Source: Pseudomonas shirazensis | Lineage (GTDB): Bacteria; Pseudomonadota; Gammaproteobacteria; Pseudomonadales; Pseudomonadaceae | DNA: 64,000 nt | Reading direction: 5' to 3' | NCBI RefSeq assembly: GCF_014268785.2 | Contig: NZ_JABWRD020000002.1 | Span: forward strand, 987,587 to 1,051,586 | Shown: positions 27,811 to 37,152 of the stretch, one piece after another | Layout of the letters: every line of letters starts with the position of its first letter | Numbering within the stretch: the stretch's first letter is position 1 | Program-made: the position numbers and the translations under genes | Notes under the pieces: model-generated | The model's input: the letters and a program-made list of their open reading frames with translations, nothing else | What the model was told of the DNA's origin: nothing | The model's database searches: none

Positions 27811-29486
27811 ACTGGATCAATCTTCACCACCTGCTGCGCCCGCTGGATGCGCCGCGCCAGGTGACCCAGGCGCCAGCACTGGACCACGCCGAGCTGTGCA
27901 CCCAGGCCTTGCGCCTCGCCGGTGGCCTGCAGCAGCGCGGCGTGCAGCGCCTGGCGGTGCACCTGGAAGACGCCGCCGAGCTGGCGATCGCCCTGCTCGG
28001 CGCCTGGCGCGCTGGCGTCACCGTGTTGCTGCCAGCCGACCTGCAAGCCGCCACGCGGGCCCGCTGGAGCGAGCAGGTCGACCTGTGGCTCAGCGACCAG
28101 GCCGGCGATCGTTCATTGCTCAGCCTGCTCGATGAGCCACTGCCGGCAGCCGACCTCGACCCGCACACCTGCTCGATCAGCCTGTGCACCTCCGGCTCCA
28201 GCGGCGAGCCCAAGCGCATCGACAAGCAGCTGAGCCAACTGGCCAATGAAGTCAGCGCGCTGCAGGCACTGTGGGGCGCCAGCCTGGGCGATGCCTGGAT
28301 CATTGGCAGCGTCGCCACCCAGCACATCTATGGCCTGCTGTTCCGCGTGCTCTGGCCACTGTGCGCGGGGCGCGGCTTCGAGCGCCGCCAACTGCCGTTC
28401 CCCGAAGACCTGCAACGGGCCAGCCGCGAGCATGCAGACTTCGCCTGGGTGGCCAGCCCAGCCCTGCTCAAACGCATGGGTGACAACCTCGACTGGCCAG
28501 CGCTGAGCCACGTGCGCCGGGTATTCACCTCCGGCGGCGCCCTGCCCGCCGAAGCAGGCCAGCGCCTGCAACAGTTGCTCGGCCAATGGCCGACCGAGAT
28601 CTTCGGCAGCTCTGAAACGGGCGGTATCGCCTGGCGTCAGGGCGACACCCTGTGGCAGCCCTTTGCCGAGGTGCAACTGAGCCAGGACGCGCACGGCGCC
28701 CTGCGCATTGCCTCACCCTACCTGCCCGTCGGGCATGTCGAACAAACGGCCGATGCGGTCGAGTTCAGCACCGACGGCCGCCTGCGCCTGCTCGGCCGGC
28801 TCGACCGGATCGTCAAGCTGGAAGAAAAACGCGTGTCGCTGCCCCTGCTCGAACAAGCGCTGTGCAGCCATGCCTGGGTCAGCGAAGCGCGGCTGGGCAT
28901 GCTCGAACAGGGCCGCGCCTACCTCGGCGCCTTGCTGGTGTTGTCGGCCAGCGGCCGGCACGCCCTGCGCAATCAGGGCCGACGCGCGTTGATCGAAGGC
29001 CTGCGACGGCACTTGGCCGATCACTGCGAAGCGGTCGCCCTGCCGCGGCGCTGGCGACTGCTGCGCCAGCTGCCGTTGACCAGCCAGGGCAAGCTGCCCG
29101 AGGCCCAGGTGCAGGCGCTGCTGCAAGCCCCACGCAGCATGCAGCCAGAGCTGCTCGAACAGCGCCAGGAGCAGGACCAGCACCTGCTCACACTGCACGT
29201 GCCGCTGGACCTGGCCTGCTTCAGCGGGCACTTCCCGAAAACGCCGGTGCTGCCCGGTGTGGTGCAGGTCGACTGGGCGATTGCCCTGGCCAGCGCACTC
29301 CTGCCGGGCGAGCGCCGCTTTGCCGGCATGGAAGTGCTCAAATTCCAGCAACTGGTGCGCCCCGGTGACGAAGTGCTGCTGAGCCTGCGCTGGGACAGCG
29401 AGCGTGGCAAACTTTACTTCGCCTACACCTGCGCCGGGCAGGCCTGCTCCAGCGGCCGCATTCTGATGGAGACGGTCGATGCATAA
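27807..29486 (+). CDS. Acyl/aryl ligase fused to hotdog dehydratase (APE)
   Basis: 559 aa from ATG 27807 (ATGA overlap). Residues 1 to about 440 form an AMP-forming ligase: phosphate-binding loop [11 protein letters not shown] (127-136) and [10 protein letters not shown] (264-273), with adenylation-core and short C-terminal lobe. It should activate the aromatic starter acid and load it on an ACP. Residues about 460-559 are a hotdog domain whose [13 protein letters not shown] (His 475) matches the FabZ/FabA-type catalytic motif. In some APE clusters these are two separate genes, so this is a natural fusion; the linker near residues 440-460 is Gln/Glu-rich. Neither Cys nor frame evidence suggests a sequencing artefact. 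Confidence 0.88.
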   Translation: MNWINLHHLLRPLDAPRQVTQAPALDHAELCTQALRLAGGLQQRGVQRLAVHLEDAAELAIALLGAWRAGVTVLLPADLQAATRARWSEQVDLWLSDQAGDRSLLSLLDEPLPAADLDPHTCSISLCTSGSSGEPKRIDKQLSQLANEVSALQALWGASLGDAWIIGSVATQHIYGLLFRVLWPLCAGRGFERRQLPFPEDLQRASREHADFAWVASPALLKRMGDNLDWPALSHVRRVFTSGGALPAEAGQRLQQLLGQWPTEIFGSSETGGIAWRQGDTLWQPFAEVQLSQDAHGALRIASPYLPVGHVEQTADAVEFSTDGRLRLLGRLDRIVKLEEKRVSLPLLEQALCSHAWVSEARLGMLEQGRAYLGALLVLSASGRHALRNQGRRALIEGLRRHLADHCEAVALPRRWRLLRQLPLTSQGKLPEAQVQALLQAPRSMQPELLEQRQEQDQHLLTLHVPLDLACFSGHFPKTPVLPGVVQVDWAIALASALLPGERRFAGMEVLKFQQLVRPGDEVLLSLRWDSERGKLYFAYTCAGQACSSGRILMETVDA

Positions 29487-30213
29487 GCCTTGCGCAGTGA
29501 TCCCGGTATACAACCACGAGCACGCGCTGCCGGCAGTAGTCAGCGACCTGCAGCGCGCCAGGCTGCCCTGCGTGCTGGTTGACGACGCCAGCAGCCCCGC
29601 CTGCGCCTCAGTGCTGGCACAGCTGGCCACTCAAACGGACATCTATCTGGTCAGCCTGAGCGTCAACCAGGGCAAGGGCGGCGCGGTGATGGCCGGCCTG
29701 CGCGAAGCGGCGCGGCTGGGTTTCACTCATGCGCTGCAAGTAGACGCCGACGGCCAGCATGACCTGGGCGACATCGGCCGTTTTCTTGAGCTTTCGCAGA
29801 ATGATCCACAGGCGCTGGTATGTGGTTATCCGCAATACGACGCCAGCGTGCCCAAGGGCCGTCTGTATGCGCGCTACCTGACCCATGTATGGGTGTGGAT
29901 CAACAGCCTGTCGCTGCAGATTCCCGATTCCATGTGCGGTTTTCGCGTCTACCCGCTGCCTGCCACGCTGGCCCTGATCGACAGCGTCAAGCTTGGCCGG
30001 CGAATGGATTTCGACCCGGAGATCCTGGTGCGCCTGGCCTGGCGCAACCAGCCGATGCGCTGGCTGCCAACCCGCGTGCACTACCCACAGGACGGCCTGT
30101 CGCACTTTCGCCTGGTGCACGACAACGCGCTGATCTCGAAAATGCACGCCAAGCTGTTCTTCGGCATGCTGCTGCGCGCACCGCTGATCGTCTGGCGCAG
30201 GTGGCGCGCATGA
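29479..30213 (+). CDS. Family 2 glycosyltransferase (APE)
   Basis: 244 aa, overlapping the ligase gene by 8 nt. The GT-A fold begins AVIPVYNHEHAL. NQGKGGAVMAG and the metal-binding DADGQHD are typical of DPM1-like GT2 enzymes. It has no obvious membrane helices apart from a hydrophobic C-terminus (LFFGMLLRAPLIVW). Probably adds a sugar to the lipid or polyene head, or acts in anchor synthesis. Substrate unknown. Confidence 0.9.
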   Translation: MHKPCAVIPVYNHEHALPAVVSDLQRARLPCVLVDDASSPACASVLAQLATQTDIYLVSLSVNQGKGGAVMAGLREAARLGFTHALQVDADGQHDLGDIGRFLELSQNDPQALVCGYPQYDASVPKGRLYARYLTHVWVWINSLSLQIPDSMCGFRVYPLPATLALIDSVKLGRRMDFDPEILVRLAWRNQPMRWLPTRVHYPQDGLSHFRLVHDNALISKMHAKLFFGMLLRAPLIVWRRWRA

Positions 30214-31148
30214 CTACTCCTTCGCGGCACTGGGCACAGCATCAGGAGCGCGGCAGTTTCTGGCTGATGAAGCTGACCGCAACACTGGTACGGCTGCTTG
30301 GCCGGCGCGTGCTGAGCCCGCTGATCCACGTCATCGTCGGCTACTTCTTCCTGTTCGGCCGCCGCGCCCGGCGCAGTGCCTGGCAATACCAGCAACGGCT
30401 CAGCGCATGCAACGGCGGACAGACACCGGCGCCGAGCCAGTGGCAGGTGTTCCGCCAGTTCATGGCGTTCGCCGACGCCCTGCTGGACAAGCTCGATGTA
30501 TGGAACGGCCGCCTGCGCCTGGAAGACATCGAAATCGACGACCCCGCGCAACTGCGCACGCAATTGCGCGGCGAGCGCGGGCAGATGCTGGTGGGCGCCC
30601 ACCTGGGCAACCTTGAAGTGTGCCGGGCGCTGGCCGAACTGGGCGAGCAGGTGACCATGAACGTGCTTGTGCACACCCGCCACGCCGAGCGCTTCAACCG
30701 CCTGCTGGGCGAGGCCGGCGCGACCAATCTGCGCCTGATTCAGGTCAGCGAATTGGACCCGGTAGTGATGCTGCAGTTGTCCGAACGGCTCGAGCGCGGC
30801 GAATGGCTGGCGATTGCCGGTGATCGGGTACCGCTGCATGGCGCGCGCACCGTCGAGGTGGATTTCCTCGGCCACCGCGCCGCATTCCCGCAGGGGCCGT
30901 GGCTGCTGGCAGGGATCCTTGGCTGCCCGCTCAACCTGCTGTTCTGCCTCAAGCTGCAAGGCCGCTACCGAGTCACTCTCGAACCCTTCGCCGAGCGCGT
31001 GCAATGGCGCCGCGGCCAGCGCGACCAAGTGATTGCCGAATGGACCGCGCGCTATGCGCAACGCCTGGCGCACTACTGCAGCCAAGCGCCGCTGCAGTGG
31101 TTCAACTTCTACCCTTTCTGGAAGACCGACGACGATGCATCCGCATGA
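30210..31148 (+). CDS. LpxL/HtrB-type lipid acyltransferase (APE)
   Basis: 312 aa from ATG 30210 (ATGA overlap). One N-terminal membrane segment (LSPLIHVIVGYFFLF) and the HX4E acyltransferase motif AHLGNLEV place it with the lysophospholipid/lauroyl acyltransferases; AGDRVPLHG is a second conserved block. Likely transfers an acyl or aryl polyenyl group to the lipid carrier. With the PlsC-type enzyme it gives the operon two distinct acyltransferases. Confidence 0.9.
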   Translation: MTTPSRHWAQHQERGSFWLMKLTATLVRLLGRRVLSPLIHVIVGYFFLFGRRARRSAWQYQQRLSACNGGQTPAPSQWQVFRQFMAFADALLDKLDVWNGRLRLEDIEIDDPAQLRTQLRGERGQMLVGAHLGNLEVCRALAELGEQVTMNVLVHTRHAERFNRLLGEAGATNLRLIQVSELDPVVMLQLSERLERGEWLAIAGDRVPLHGARTVEVDFLGHRAAFPQGPWLLAGILGCPLNLLFCLKLQGRYRVTLEPFAERVQWRRGQRDQVIAEWTARYAQRLAHYCSQAPLQWFNFYPFWKTDDDASA

Positions 31149-32673
31149 GCCTGTAACTTTCGGTGAGTCGCACCTGGCCATCGAAGCTGTTGTAGCCCTG
31201 GCCGAACGCCGGGTCAGCGCCCACTTGCAGGACGACGCCGCCTACCGCGAACGCATCGCTCGTGGCGCGCGCTTTCTCGACACCCTGCTGAGCAAGGAAG
31301 GGGTGATCTACGGCGTCACTACCGGTTACGGCGATTCCTGCGTGGTGGCCGTGCCGCTGGAGCATGTCGAGGCGCTGCCGCAGCACCTGTACACCTTCCA
31401 TGGCTGCGGCCTGGGCCGCCTGCTCGAAGCACCGGCGGTGCGCGCCGTGCTGGCGGCCCGCCTGCGCTCGCTGAGCCACGGCGTGTCGGGGGTGCGCCTG
31501 GAGTTGCTGGAGCGCCTGCGCGCATTTCTCGAACACGACATCCTGCCGCTGATCCCGGAAGAAGGTTCGGTCGGCGCCAGCGGCGACCTGACGCCGCTGT
31601 CGTACGTCGCCGCGACCCTGTCCGGCGAGCGCGAGGTCAGCTACCAGGGCCAGCGCCGCAGCAGTGCCGACGTGCACCGCGAGCTGGGCTGGCAGCCCTT
31701 GGTGCTGCGCCCCAAAGAGGCCCTGGCATTGATGAACGGCACTGCGGTGATGACCGGCCTGGCCTGCCTGGCCTTCTCCCGCGCCGACTACCTGCTGCAA
31801 CTGGCCACGCGCATCACCGCCCTCAACGTGATCGCCCTGCAGGGCAACCCGGAGCACTTCGACGAGCGCCTGTTCGCCGCCAAGCCGCACCCCGGCCAGA
31901 CGCAAGTCGCCGCCTGGTTGCGCCAGGACCTGGCCATCGACGCCCCGCTGCCACCGCTGCACCGCCTGCAGGACCGTTACTCGCTACGCTGCGCCCCACA
32001 TGTGCTGGGCGTGCTGGCCGACAGCCTGGGCTGGCTGCGCGGTTTTATCGAAACCGAACTGAACAGCGCCAACGACAACCCGATCATCGACGGCGACGCC
32101 GAGCGCGTACTGCATGGCGGGCACTTCTATGGCGGCCATATCGCCTTTGCCATGGACAGCCTGAAAACCTTGGTGGCGAACGTTGCCGACCTGCTCGACC
32201 GCCAGCTCGCCTTGCTGGTCGACACCCGTTACAACCACGGCCTGCCAAGCAACCTGTCGGGCGCCCCGGCCGAGCGGGCGATGATCAACCATGGCTTCAA
32301 GGCCGTGCAGATCGGCGCCAGCGCCTGGACCGCCGAAGCGCTCAAGCTGACCATGCCGGCCAGCGTGTTCTCGCGTTCCACCGAATGCCACAACCAGGAC
32401 AAGGTGAGCATGGGCACCATCGCTGCGCGCGATGCCCTGCGCGTGCTGGAGCTGACCGAGCAGGTTGCCGCTGCGACCCTGCTGGCGGCGAATCAGGGCG
32501 TGTGGCTGCGTGCCCGCCAGGCAGAGAGCCATGCACTGCCGCCAGCACTGGCGCAGATGCACGAAGCCCTGCTCGACGAGTTCGTCCCGGTGATCGAAGA
32601 CCGCGCGCTGGAAGCCGACCTGCGCCACTGCCTGCTGCGCATCGGCCAACGCCACTGGAGGCTGCATGCGTAG
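31135..32673 (+). CDS. Aromatic amino acid ammonia-lyase (HAL/PAL/TAL family)
   Basis: 512 aa from ATG 31135, overlapping the upstream gene by 14 nt. The MIO prosthetic group should form from Ala148-Ser149-Gly150 in GSVGASGDLTPLS. The catalytic Tyr loop is VIYGVTTGYG. The pair that aligns with the substrate-selectivity positions reads Phe88-His89 (LYTFHGCGLG), unlike the Ser-His of HutH or the His-Leu of the R. sphaeroides TAL. It is likely to deaminate tyrosine or another aromatic amino acid and feed the aryl head group. The context rules against histidine catabolism, as no hut genes are near. Confidence 0.9.
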   Translation: MHPHEPVTFGESHLAIEAVVALAERRVSAHLQDDAAYRERIARGARFLDTLLSKEGVIYGVTTGYGDSCVVAVPLEHVEALPQHLYTFHGCGLGRLLEAPAVRAVLAARLRSLSHGVSGVRLELLERLRAFLEHDILPLIPEEGSVGASGDLTPLSYVAATLSGEREVSYQGQRRSSADVHRELGWQPLVLRPKEALALMNGTAVMTGLACLAFSRADYLLQLATRITALNVIALQGNPEHFDERLFAAKPHPGQTQVAAWLRQDLAIDAPLPPLHRLQDRYSLRCAPHVLGVLADSLGWLRGFIETELNSANDNPIIDGDAERVLHGGHFYGGHIAFAMDSLKTLVANVADLLDRQLALLVDTRYNHGLPSNLSGAPAERAMINHGFKAVQIGASAWTAEALKLTMPASVFSRSTECHNQDKVSMGTIAARDALRVLELTEQVAAATLLAANQGVWLRARQAESHALPPALAQMHEALLDEFVPVIEDRALEADLRHCLLRIGQRHWRLHA

Positions 32674-33091
32674 TGCGGGAGTGATCCACGTCGACACTGA
32701 ACTGCTGGTGCCGTTTTTCGACGTCGACAGCATGCATGTGGTCTGGCACGGCCATTACGTCAAATACCTGGAAGTGGCCCGCTGCGCGCTGCTCGACCAG
32801 CTCGGCCACAACTACGTGCAGATGCAGGCGAGCGGTTTTGCCTGGCCGGTGATCGACCTGCAGCTGCGTTATATCCGCGGCGCCACCTTTGGCCAGCGCT
32901 TGACCGTGCGCGCGAGCCTGGTCGAGTGGGAAAACCGCTTGAAGATTCATTACCTGATCAGCGACGCCGAAACCGGCGAGCGGATGACCCGCGCGAGCAC
33001 GGTGCAGGTCGCGGTGCACATCGACAGCGGCGAAATGCAGCTGGCCTCGCCGCAGGTCATGCTCGACGCCGTGCAGAGGGTTTTGCCATGA
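32666..33091 (+). CDS. 4HBA-type acyl-CoA thioesterase (APE)
   Basis: 141 aa hotdog-fold protein, overlapping the lyase gene by 8 nt, with TGGAGG just upstream. The 4-hydroxybenzoyl-CoA thioesterase signature FFDVDSMHVVWHGHYVKYLE includes the catalytic Asp. Possibly releases the finished chain or proofreads stalled ACPs. Confidence 0.9.
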   Translation: MRSAGVIHVDTELLVPFFDVDSMHVVWHGHYVKYLEVARCALLDQLGHNYVQMQASGFAWPVIDLQLRYIRGATFGQRLTVRASLVEWENRLKIHYLISDAETGERMTRASTVQVAVHIDSGEMQLASPQVMLDAVQRVLP

Positions 33092-33687
33092 AGCGCCTGT
33101 GCGCATTGTTCACCCTTGCCCTGAGCCTGCTCAGCCCGCTGGCGCAAGCATTCAGCCTTGATGACCTGCAGCGCCAGCTCAGCGCGCCGGCGGTGGTCAA
33201 AGGCCCGTTCATTCAGGAAAAGCACCTGCGCGCCCTGCCCCAGCCGTTGCTGAGCAAGGGCCAGTTCGTACTGGCCCGCGAGCATGGTTTGTTGTGGCTG
33301 TTGCAGACGCCGCTGCGCCAGGACTACCGGATCGACGCCAACGGCATTGCCCGGCGTGATCCGAGCGGCTGGCAGCGCCTGCCCAGCGCCAGTGCCGGCG
33401 CCGAGCAGAACCGGCTGTTCTTTGCCGTGCTGCAAGGCGACAGTGCCGGTCTCAAGCGCGACTTCGAACTGAGCCTGAGCGGTGATGCCACGCACTGGCA
33501 GCTGCAACTGACCCCGCGTTCGCTGCTGCTCAAACAGATCTTCACCCGCATCGACATCAGCGGCGGGCAGTTCGTCGAACAGATTCAGCTCAGTGAAACC
33601 CAGGGCGACAGCACGCTGCTGCGAATGACCGACAGCCATGGCGCTGCCGCCCTCAGCGACACGGAGCGCAGCGATTTTGTCGATTGA
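33088..33687 (+). CDS. LolA-like periplasmic lipid carrier (APE)
   Basis: 199 aa from ATG 33088 (ATGA overlap). Sec signal peptide of about 21 residues ending AQA. The mature part resembles LolA-type carriers (GPFIQEKHLRALPQPLLSKGQFVL; a central WLLQTPLRQDYRI). Upstream in-frame sequence from 32926 is shadow. Together with the MMPL exporter it could ferry the polyene lipid across the periplasm. Confidence 0.88.
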   Translation: MKRLCALFTLALSLLSPLAQAFSLDDLQRQLSAPAVVKGPFIQEKHLRALPQPLLSKGQFVLAREHGLLWLLQTPLRQDYRIDANGIARRDPSGWQRLPSASAGAEQNRLFFAVLQGDSAGLKRDFELSLSGDATHWQLQLTPRSLLLKQIFTRIDISGGQFVEQIQLSETQGDSTLLRMTDSHGAAALSDTERSDFVD

Positions 33688-35998
33688 ACGCTGGTTGCCG
33701 CGCGGCTTTCTCGCCCTGCTGCTGGTGATGCTGGCCATCGCCGGCTGGCAATGGCAGCGCGGCGCGCCGTTGTCGGCCGACCTGATGGCGCTGGTGCCGG
33801 GCGCCACCGAAGACGCCCTGGTCAAGCGCGCCGAACTGCGCGTGCAAGAGCCACTGAACCGCGAGGTACTGGTGCTGGTTGGCCACGCCGAACGCCCCCA
33901 AGCGCTAGCCCTGGCCGAGCAACTGGCCGGCCAATGGCAGGCCAGCGGACTATTCGAGCACGTGCAGTGGAGCCTGCAGACAGACCTCGGCGCGGTCCGC
34001 GAGCAATTGCTCGCCGGCCGCGTGGCGATGCTCTCGGCAGCTGACCGCACGCAGCTGCGCGAACGGCCTGCGGCATTCATCGAGCAGCGCATGCAGAGCC
34101 TGTTCGACCCGTTTGCCGGGTTCAGCCTGGTGCCTGCCCAGGACGACTGGCTGGGCTTGACCGGGCGTATTCAGAACAGCCAGCCGAAACCTGTCAATAT
34201 CGAACTGGACACGGCCAGTGGCGCCTTGATCGCGCAGGCCGATGGCCGCCAGTGGGTGCTGCTGCGGGCGCGCACCCTGGGCACTGCCTTCGACATGAAG
34301 CTACCGCTGCTGGTGGCCGAGCTGCTGGCTGACGCCCGCCGCCAGGCCGAGCCGCAAGGCGCCCAGTTGCTGGCCGCCAGTGGCCTGCTGTACGCGGCCG
34401 CCGGCCAGCAACAGGCCAGCCGCGAAATCACCTGGGTCGGCGGTGGCGCGACGCTGAGCATTCTGTTGTTGCTGCTGCTGGCATTTCGTCGCTGGCGGGC
34501 CCTGCTGGCGTTCGTGCCGGTGCTGACCGGCATGCTGTTCGGCTCGGTGGTGTGCGTGGCGCTGTTCGGCCACATGCACGTGATGACTCTGGTACTCGGT
34601 TCGAGCCTGATCGGCGTAGCGGTGGATTACCCGCTGCATTACTTGTCGAAGAGCTGGAGCCTCAAGCCATGGCGCAGTTGGCCGGCGGTACGCCTGACCC
34701 TGCCGGGGCTGAGCCTGAGCCTGGCGACCAGCTGCATCGGTTATCTGGCGCTGGCGTTCACGCCGTTTCCGGCCCTGACCCAGATTGCCGCGTTCTCGGC
34801 CGCCGGCTTGATCGGCGCCTACCTGTGCGCGGTGTGCCTGCTGCCGGCATTGCTGGGCCAGGTCGAGCTGAAGCCGGCGCAGTGGCCGCTACGCATCGCG
34901 CAAGCCCTCACCAACTGGCGCGAGCGGCTGTTGCGCAGAGTGCCCAGCGCAGTGCTGCTGGTGCTGGTGCTGCTGTTTTGCGCCGCTGGGCTGTGGCAGC
35001 TGGACACGCGTAACGACATCCGCCAATGGGTGGCGAGCCCGCCGCAACTGCAAGAGCAAGCCCAGGCAGTCGCACGCATCACCGGCTACCAGCCAACCAG
35101 TCAGTTCTACCTGGTGCGCGGGGCCGACCCAGAGCAACTGTTCCAGCGCCTGCAGGCGCTGTCGGCCAAGCTCGACGAGCTGCGTGACCTAGGCAAGCTC
35201 AAGGGTTATCTGAGCCTCTCGCAGATCGTCGCCAGCCCTGAGCAGCAGGCGCAAACCCGGCAGGCGTTGGCCCACCTGAGCGACTACTGGCAGCCGCTGG
35301 TTGAACTCGGTGTGCCGCAAGCCGGCCTGCAAACGCAGCTGCAACAGCTGCAAACGTTGCCGCCCCTGAGCGTCGAAGAGGCCCTCGCCGGTCCGCTTGC
35401 TGAAGCCTGGCGACCGCTCTGGCTTGGCCAGGACGCCACCGGCGTCGCCGCCATCGTCAGTCTGCAAGGCTTGAGCGATGCCAGCCTGCTGCGCTTGCAG
35501 ACCGACGGCCTGGATGGCGTGCAACTGGTCGACCGGCTCGGCGAACTCAATCAACTGTTCGCCGCCACCCAGATCAGCGCCGCCGAGCTCAAGCTGCTGT
35601 CCTGCGCACTGATCCTGGTGCTGCTGGCAGCCCCGTTCGGCCTGCGCGGTTCGCTGCGCATTGTCGCCCTGCCGCTGCTGGCAGCGTTATGCAGCCTGGC
35701 CAGCCTCGGTTGGCTGGGGCAGCCGCTGACACTGTTCAGCCTGTTTGGCCTGCTGCTGGTCACGGCCATCAGCGTCGACTACGCCATCCTCATGCACGAG
35801 CGTATCGGCGGGGCTGCGGTGAGCTTGCTCGGCACCTTGCTGGCGGCTCTGACCACCTGGCTGTCGTTCGGCCTGCTGGCGCTGTCGCAGACGCCTGCGG
35901 TGAGCAACTTCGGCATGGCCGTCAGCCTCGGGTTGATCTTCAGTTTCCTGCTGGCGCCGTGGGCAGCGGCACGCGAGACGCCGGCGGTGCAGCCATGA
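33677..35998 (+). CDS. MMPL/RND-type exporter (APE)
   Basis: 773 aa if TTG 33677 is used: GGAG lies 10 nt upstream and the overlap with the LolA gene is then 11 nt. An ATG at 33638 would add 13 residues, lacks a ribosome-binding site and overlaps by 50 nt. Twelve membrane helices in two repeats, each with a periplasmic loop domain. The paired acidic residues of the proton relay lie in GVAVDYPLHYL and ISVDYAILMHE. Expected to flip or extract the aryl polyene lipid from the inner membrane. Confidence 0.9.
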   Translation: MSIERWLPRGFLALLLVMLAIAGWQWQRGAPLSADLMALVPGATEDALVKRAELRVQEPLNREVLVLVGHAERPQALALAEQLAGQWQASGLFEHVQWSLQTDLGAVREQLLAGRVAMLSAADRTQLRERPAAFIEQRMQSLFDPFAGFSLVPAQDDWLGLTGRIQNSQPKPVNIELDTASGALIAQADGRQWVLLRARTLGTAFDMKLPLLVAELLADARRQAEPQGAQLLAASGLLYAAAGQQQASREITWVGGGATLSILLLLLLAFRRWRALLAFVPVLTGMLFGSVVCVALFGHMHVMTLVLGSSLIGVAVDYPLHYLSKSWSLKPWRSWPAVRLTLPGLSLSLATSCIGYLALAFTPFPALTQIAAFSAAGLIGAYLCAVCLLPALLGQVELKPAQWPLRIAQALTNWRERLLRRVPSAVLLVLVLLFCAAGLWQLDTRNDIRQWVASPPQLQEQAQAVARITGYQPTSQFYLVRGADPEQLFQRLQALSAKLDELRDLGKLKGYLSLSQIVASPEQQAQTRQALAHLSDYWQPLVELGVPQAGLQTQLQQLQTLPPLSVEEALAGPLAEAWRPLWLGQDATGVAAIVSLQGLSDASLLRLQTDGLDGVQLVDRLGELNQLFAATQISAAELKLLSCALILVLLAAPFGLRGSLRIVALPLLAALCSLASLGWLGQPLTLFSLFGLLLVTAISVDYAILMHERIGGAAVSLLGTLLAALTTWLSFGLLALSQTPAVSNFGMAVSLGLIFSFLLAPWAAARETPAVQP

Positions 35999-37152
35999 GC
36001 ATCGTCCTGTTCTGGCTCATGACCCTGGCCCTGTTTGCCGTGGCCAGCGCATTCGGCAAACGCCTGGGGCTAATCCCTATCGTCAGCCAGCTGCTGTTGG
36101 CCGCGCTGGTGCTGCCGCTGCTGATGCTGTTGTGGGTACAACCGCACTGGCAGCTTGACGGGGCCCAGCTGATTGCCCCGAGCTGGCTGAAGACCCTCTA
36201 CGGCTGCAGCTTTGCCTTGTTGCTGGGGCACATTCTCGCTGACGTCGCGCACCTGCGCCTCGACCCGCAAGCATTGAAGATCGCCCTGCCCAGCTTCGCC
36301 GTGCCGTTTGCCTGCGGCCTGGCCTGCGCGCTGTGGCTGCTTGAACTGAGCGGGGTCAGCGCCCTGGCCATGGGCCTGGTGTTCGCCATCACCGCAATCC
36401 CAGTGCTGTACCTGTACCTGCGCGCCATCGACTACCCGCCAGCCGCTAGCCAGCGCCTGCTGCAGGCCGCGATCGTCATCGACCTGGCCTGCTGGCTGCT
36501 GCTCGGCATGGGCCAGGGCAGCCTGCAACCAAGCAGCCTGGCCCTGCCGGCGCTGGCGGCACTGACGCCGTTGGTGCTGCGAGGGCTGGGCCTGCGCGCG
36601 CCACGTCTGTACGGCCTGGTGTTTCTGCTACTGCTGTTTGCCGCCGAGCACTACCGGCTCAACGCGCTGATCTTCGGCGTTGGCTACCTGGCCTGCTTGC
36701 GCGTGCTTGGCCTGCAGCTACGCCTGCCGCTGCCAGAGGCCAGCAACCGCCGCCTGCAACAAGGCCTGGCCGTGCCCCTGATCCTCACCTACGGCGTGGT
36801 CCAGATCGACCTGCAGCATGCCTTCGCAGGCTTCGACGCCAGCCAGCTGCTGGCGCTGCTGGTGCTGCCGATCCTGAGCAAGCTGCTCGGCAACTGGCTC
36901 GGTTTGAGCTGGGCGGCCGCCTCGTTCGCCGGCGCCAGCAAGTGGCGCGAGAGCCTGCTGCTGAACATCCGCGGCCTCAGCGAAATCGTTTTTCTCAATC
37001 TGTTGCTGACCCAGCAACTGATCAGCCCGGCGTTGTACTTCGCGCTGATGCTGATGAGCCTGATCGCCACCCTCATGCCTGCCTTCGCCGGCCTGCATCG
37101 CATCCCGCAGACTTCCCTCACGCCGCCAAGGAGGCCACATGCCGAACTGTGA
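35995..37152 (+). CDS. Cation/proton antiporter-like membrane protein in APE operon
   Basis: 385 aa from ATG 35995 (ATGA overlap); the long upstream extension from 35689 is shadow. About ten to eleven hydrophobic helices. The pattern resembles the transport domain of CPA-family Na+/H+ exchangers: an Ile-Asp pair inside a helix (AAIVIDLACWLLLG) and an RG-containing helix near the end (KWRESLLLNIRGLSEIVF). There is no cytoplasmic regulatory domain. I do not recall an antiporter as part of the core APE gene set, so its role is open: ion homeostasis during export, or an unrelated passenger. It overlaps the next gene by 14 nt. Confidence 0.75.
   Translation: MSIVLFWLMTLALFAVASAFGKRLGLIPIVSQLLLAALVLPLLMLLWVQPHWQLDGAQLIAPSWLKTLYGCSFALLLGHILADVAHLRLDPQALKIALPSFAVPFACGLACALWLLELSGVSALAMGLVFAITAIPVLYLYLRAIDYPPAASQRLLQAAIVIDLACWLLLGMGQGSLQPSSLALPALAALTPLVLRGLGLRAPRLYGLVFLLLLFAAEHYRLNALIFGVGYLACLRVLGLQLRLPLPEASNRRLQQGLAVPLILTYGVVQIDLQHAFAGFDASQLLALLVLPILSKLLGNWLGLSWAAASFAGASKWRESLLLNIRGLSEIVFLNLLLTQQLISPALYFALMLMSLIATLMPAFAGLHRIPQTSLTPPRRPHAEL

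Noticed and set aside
31135..32673. HutH (histidine catabolism)
   Set aside because: No hut genes nearby, the selectivity residues differ, and the gene is embedded in the APE operon.
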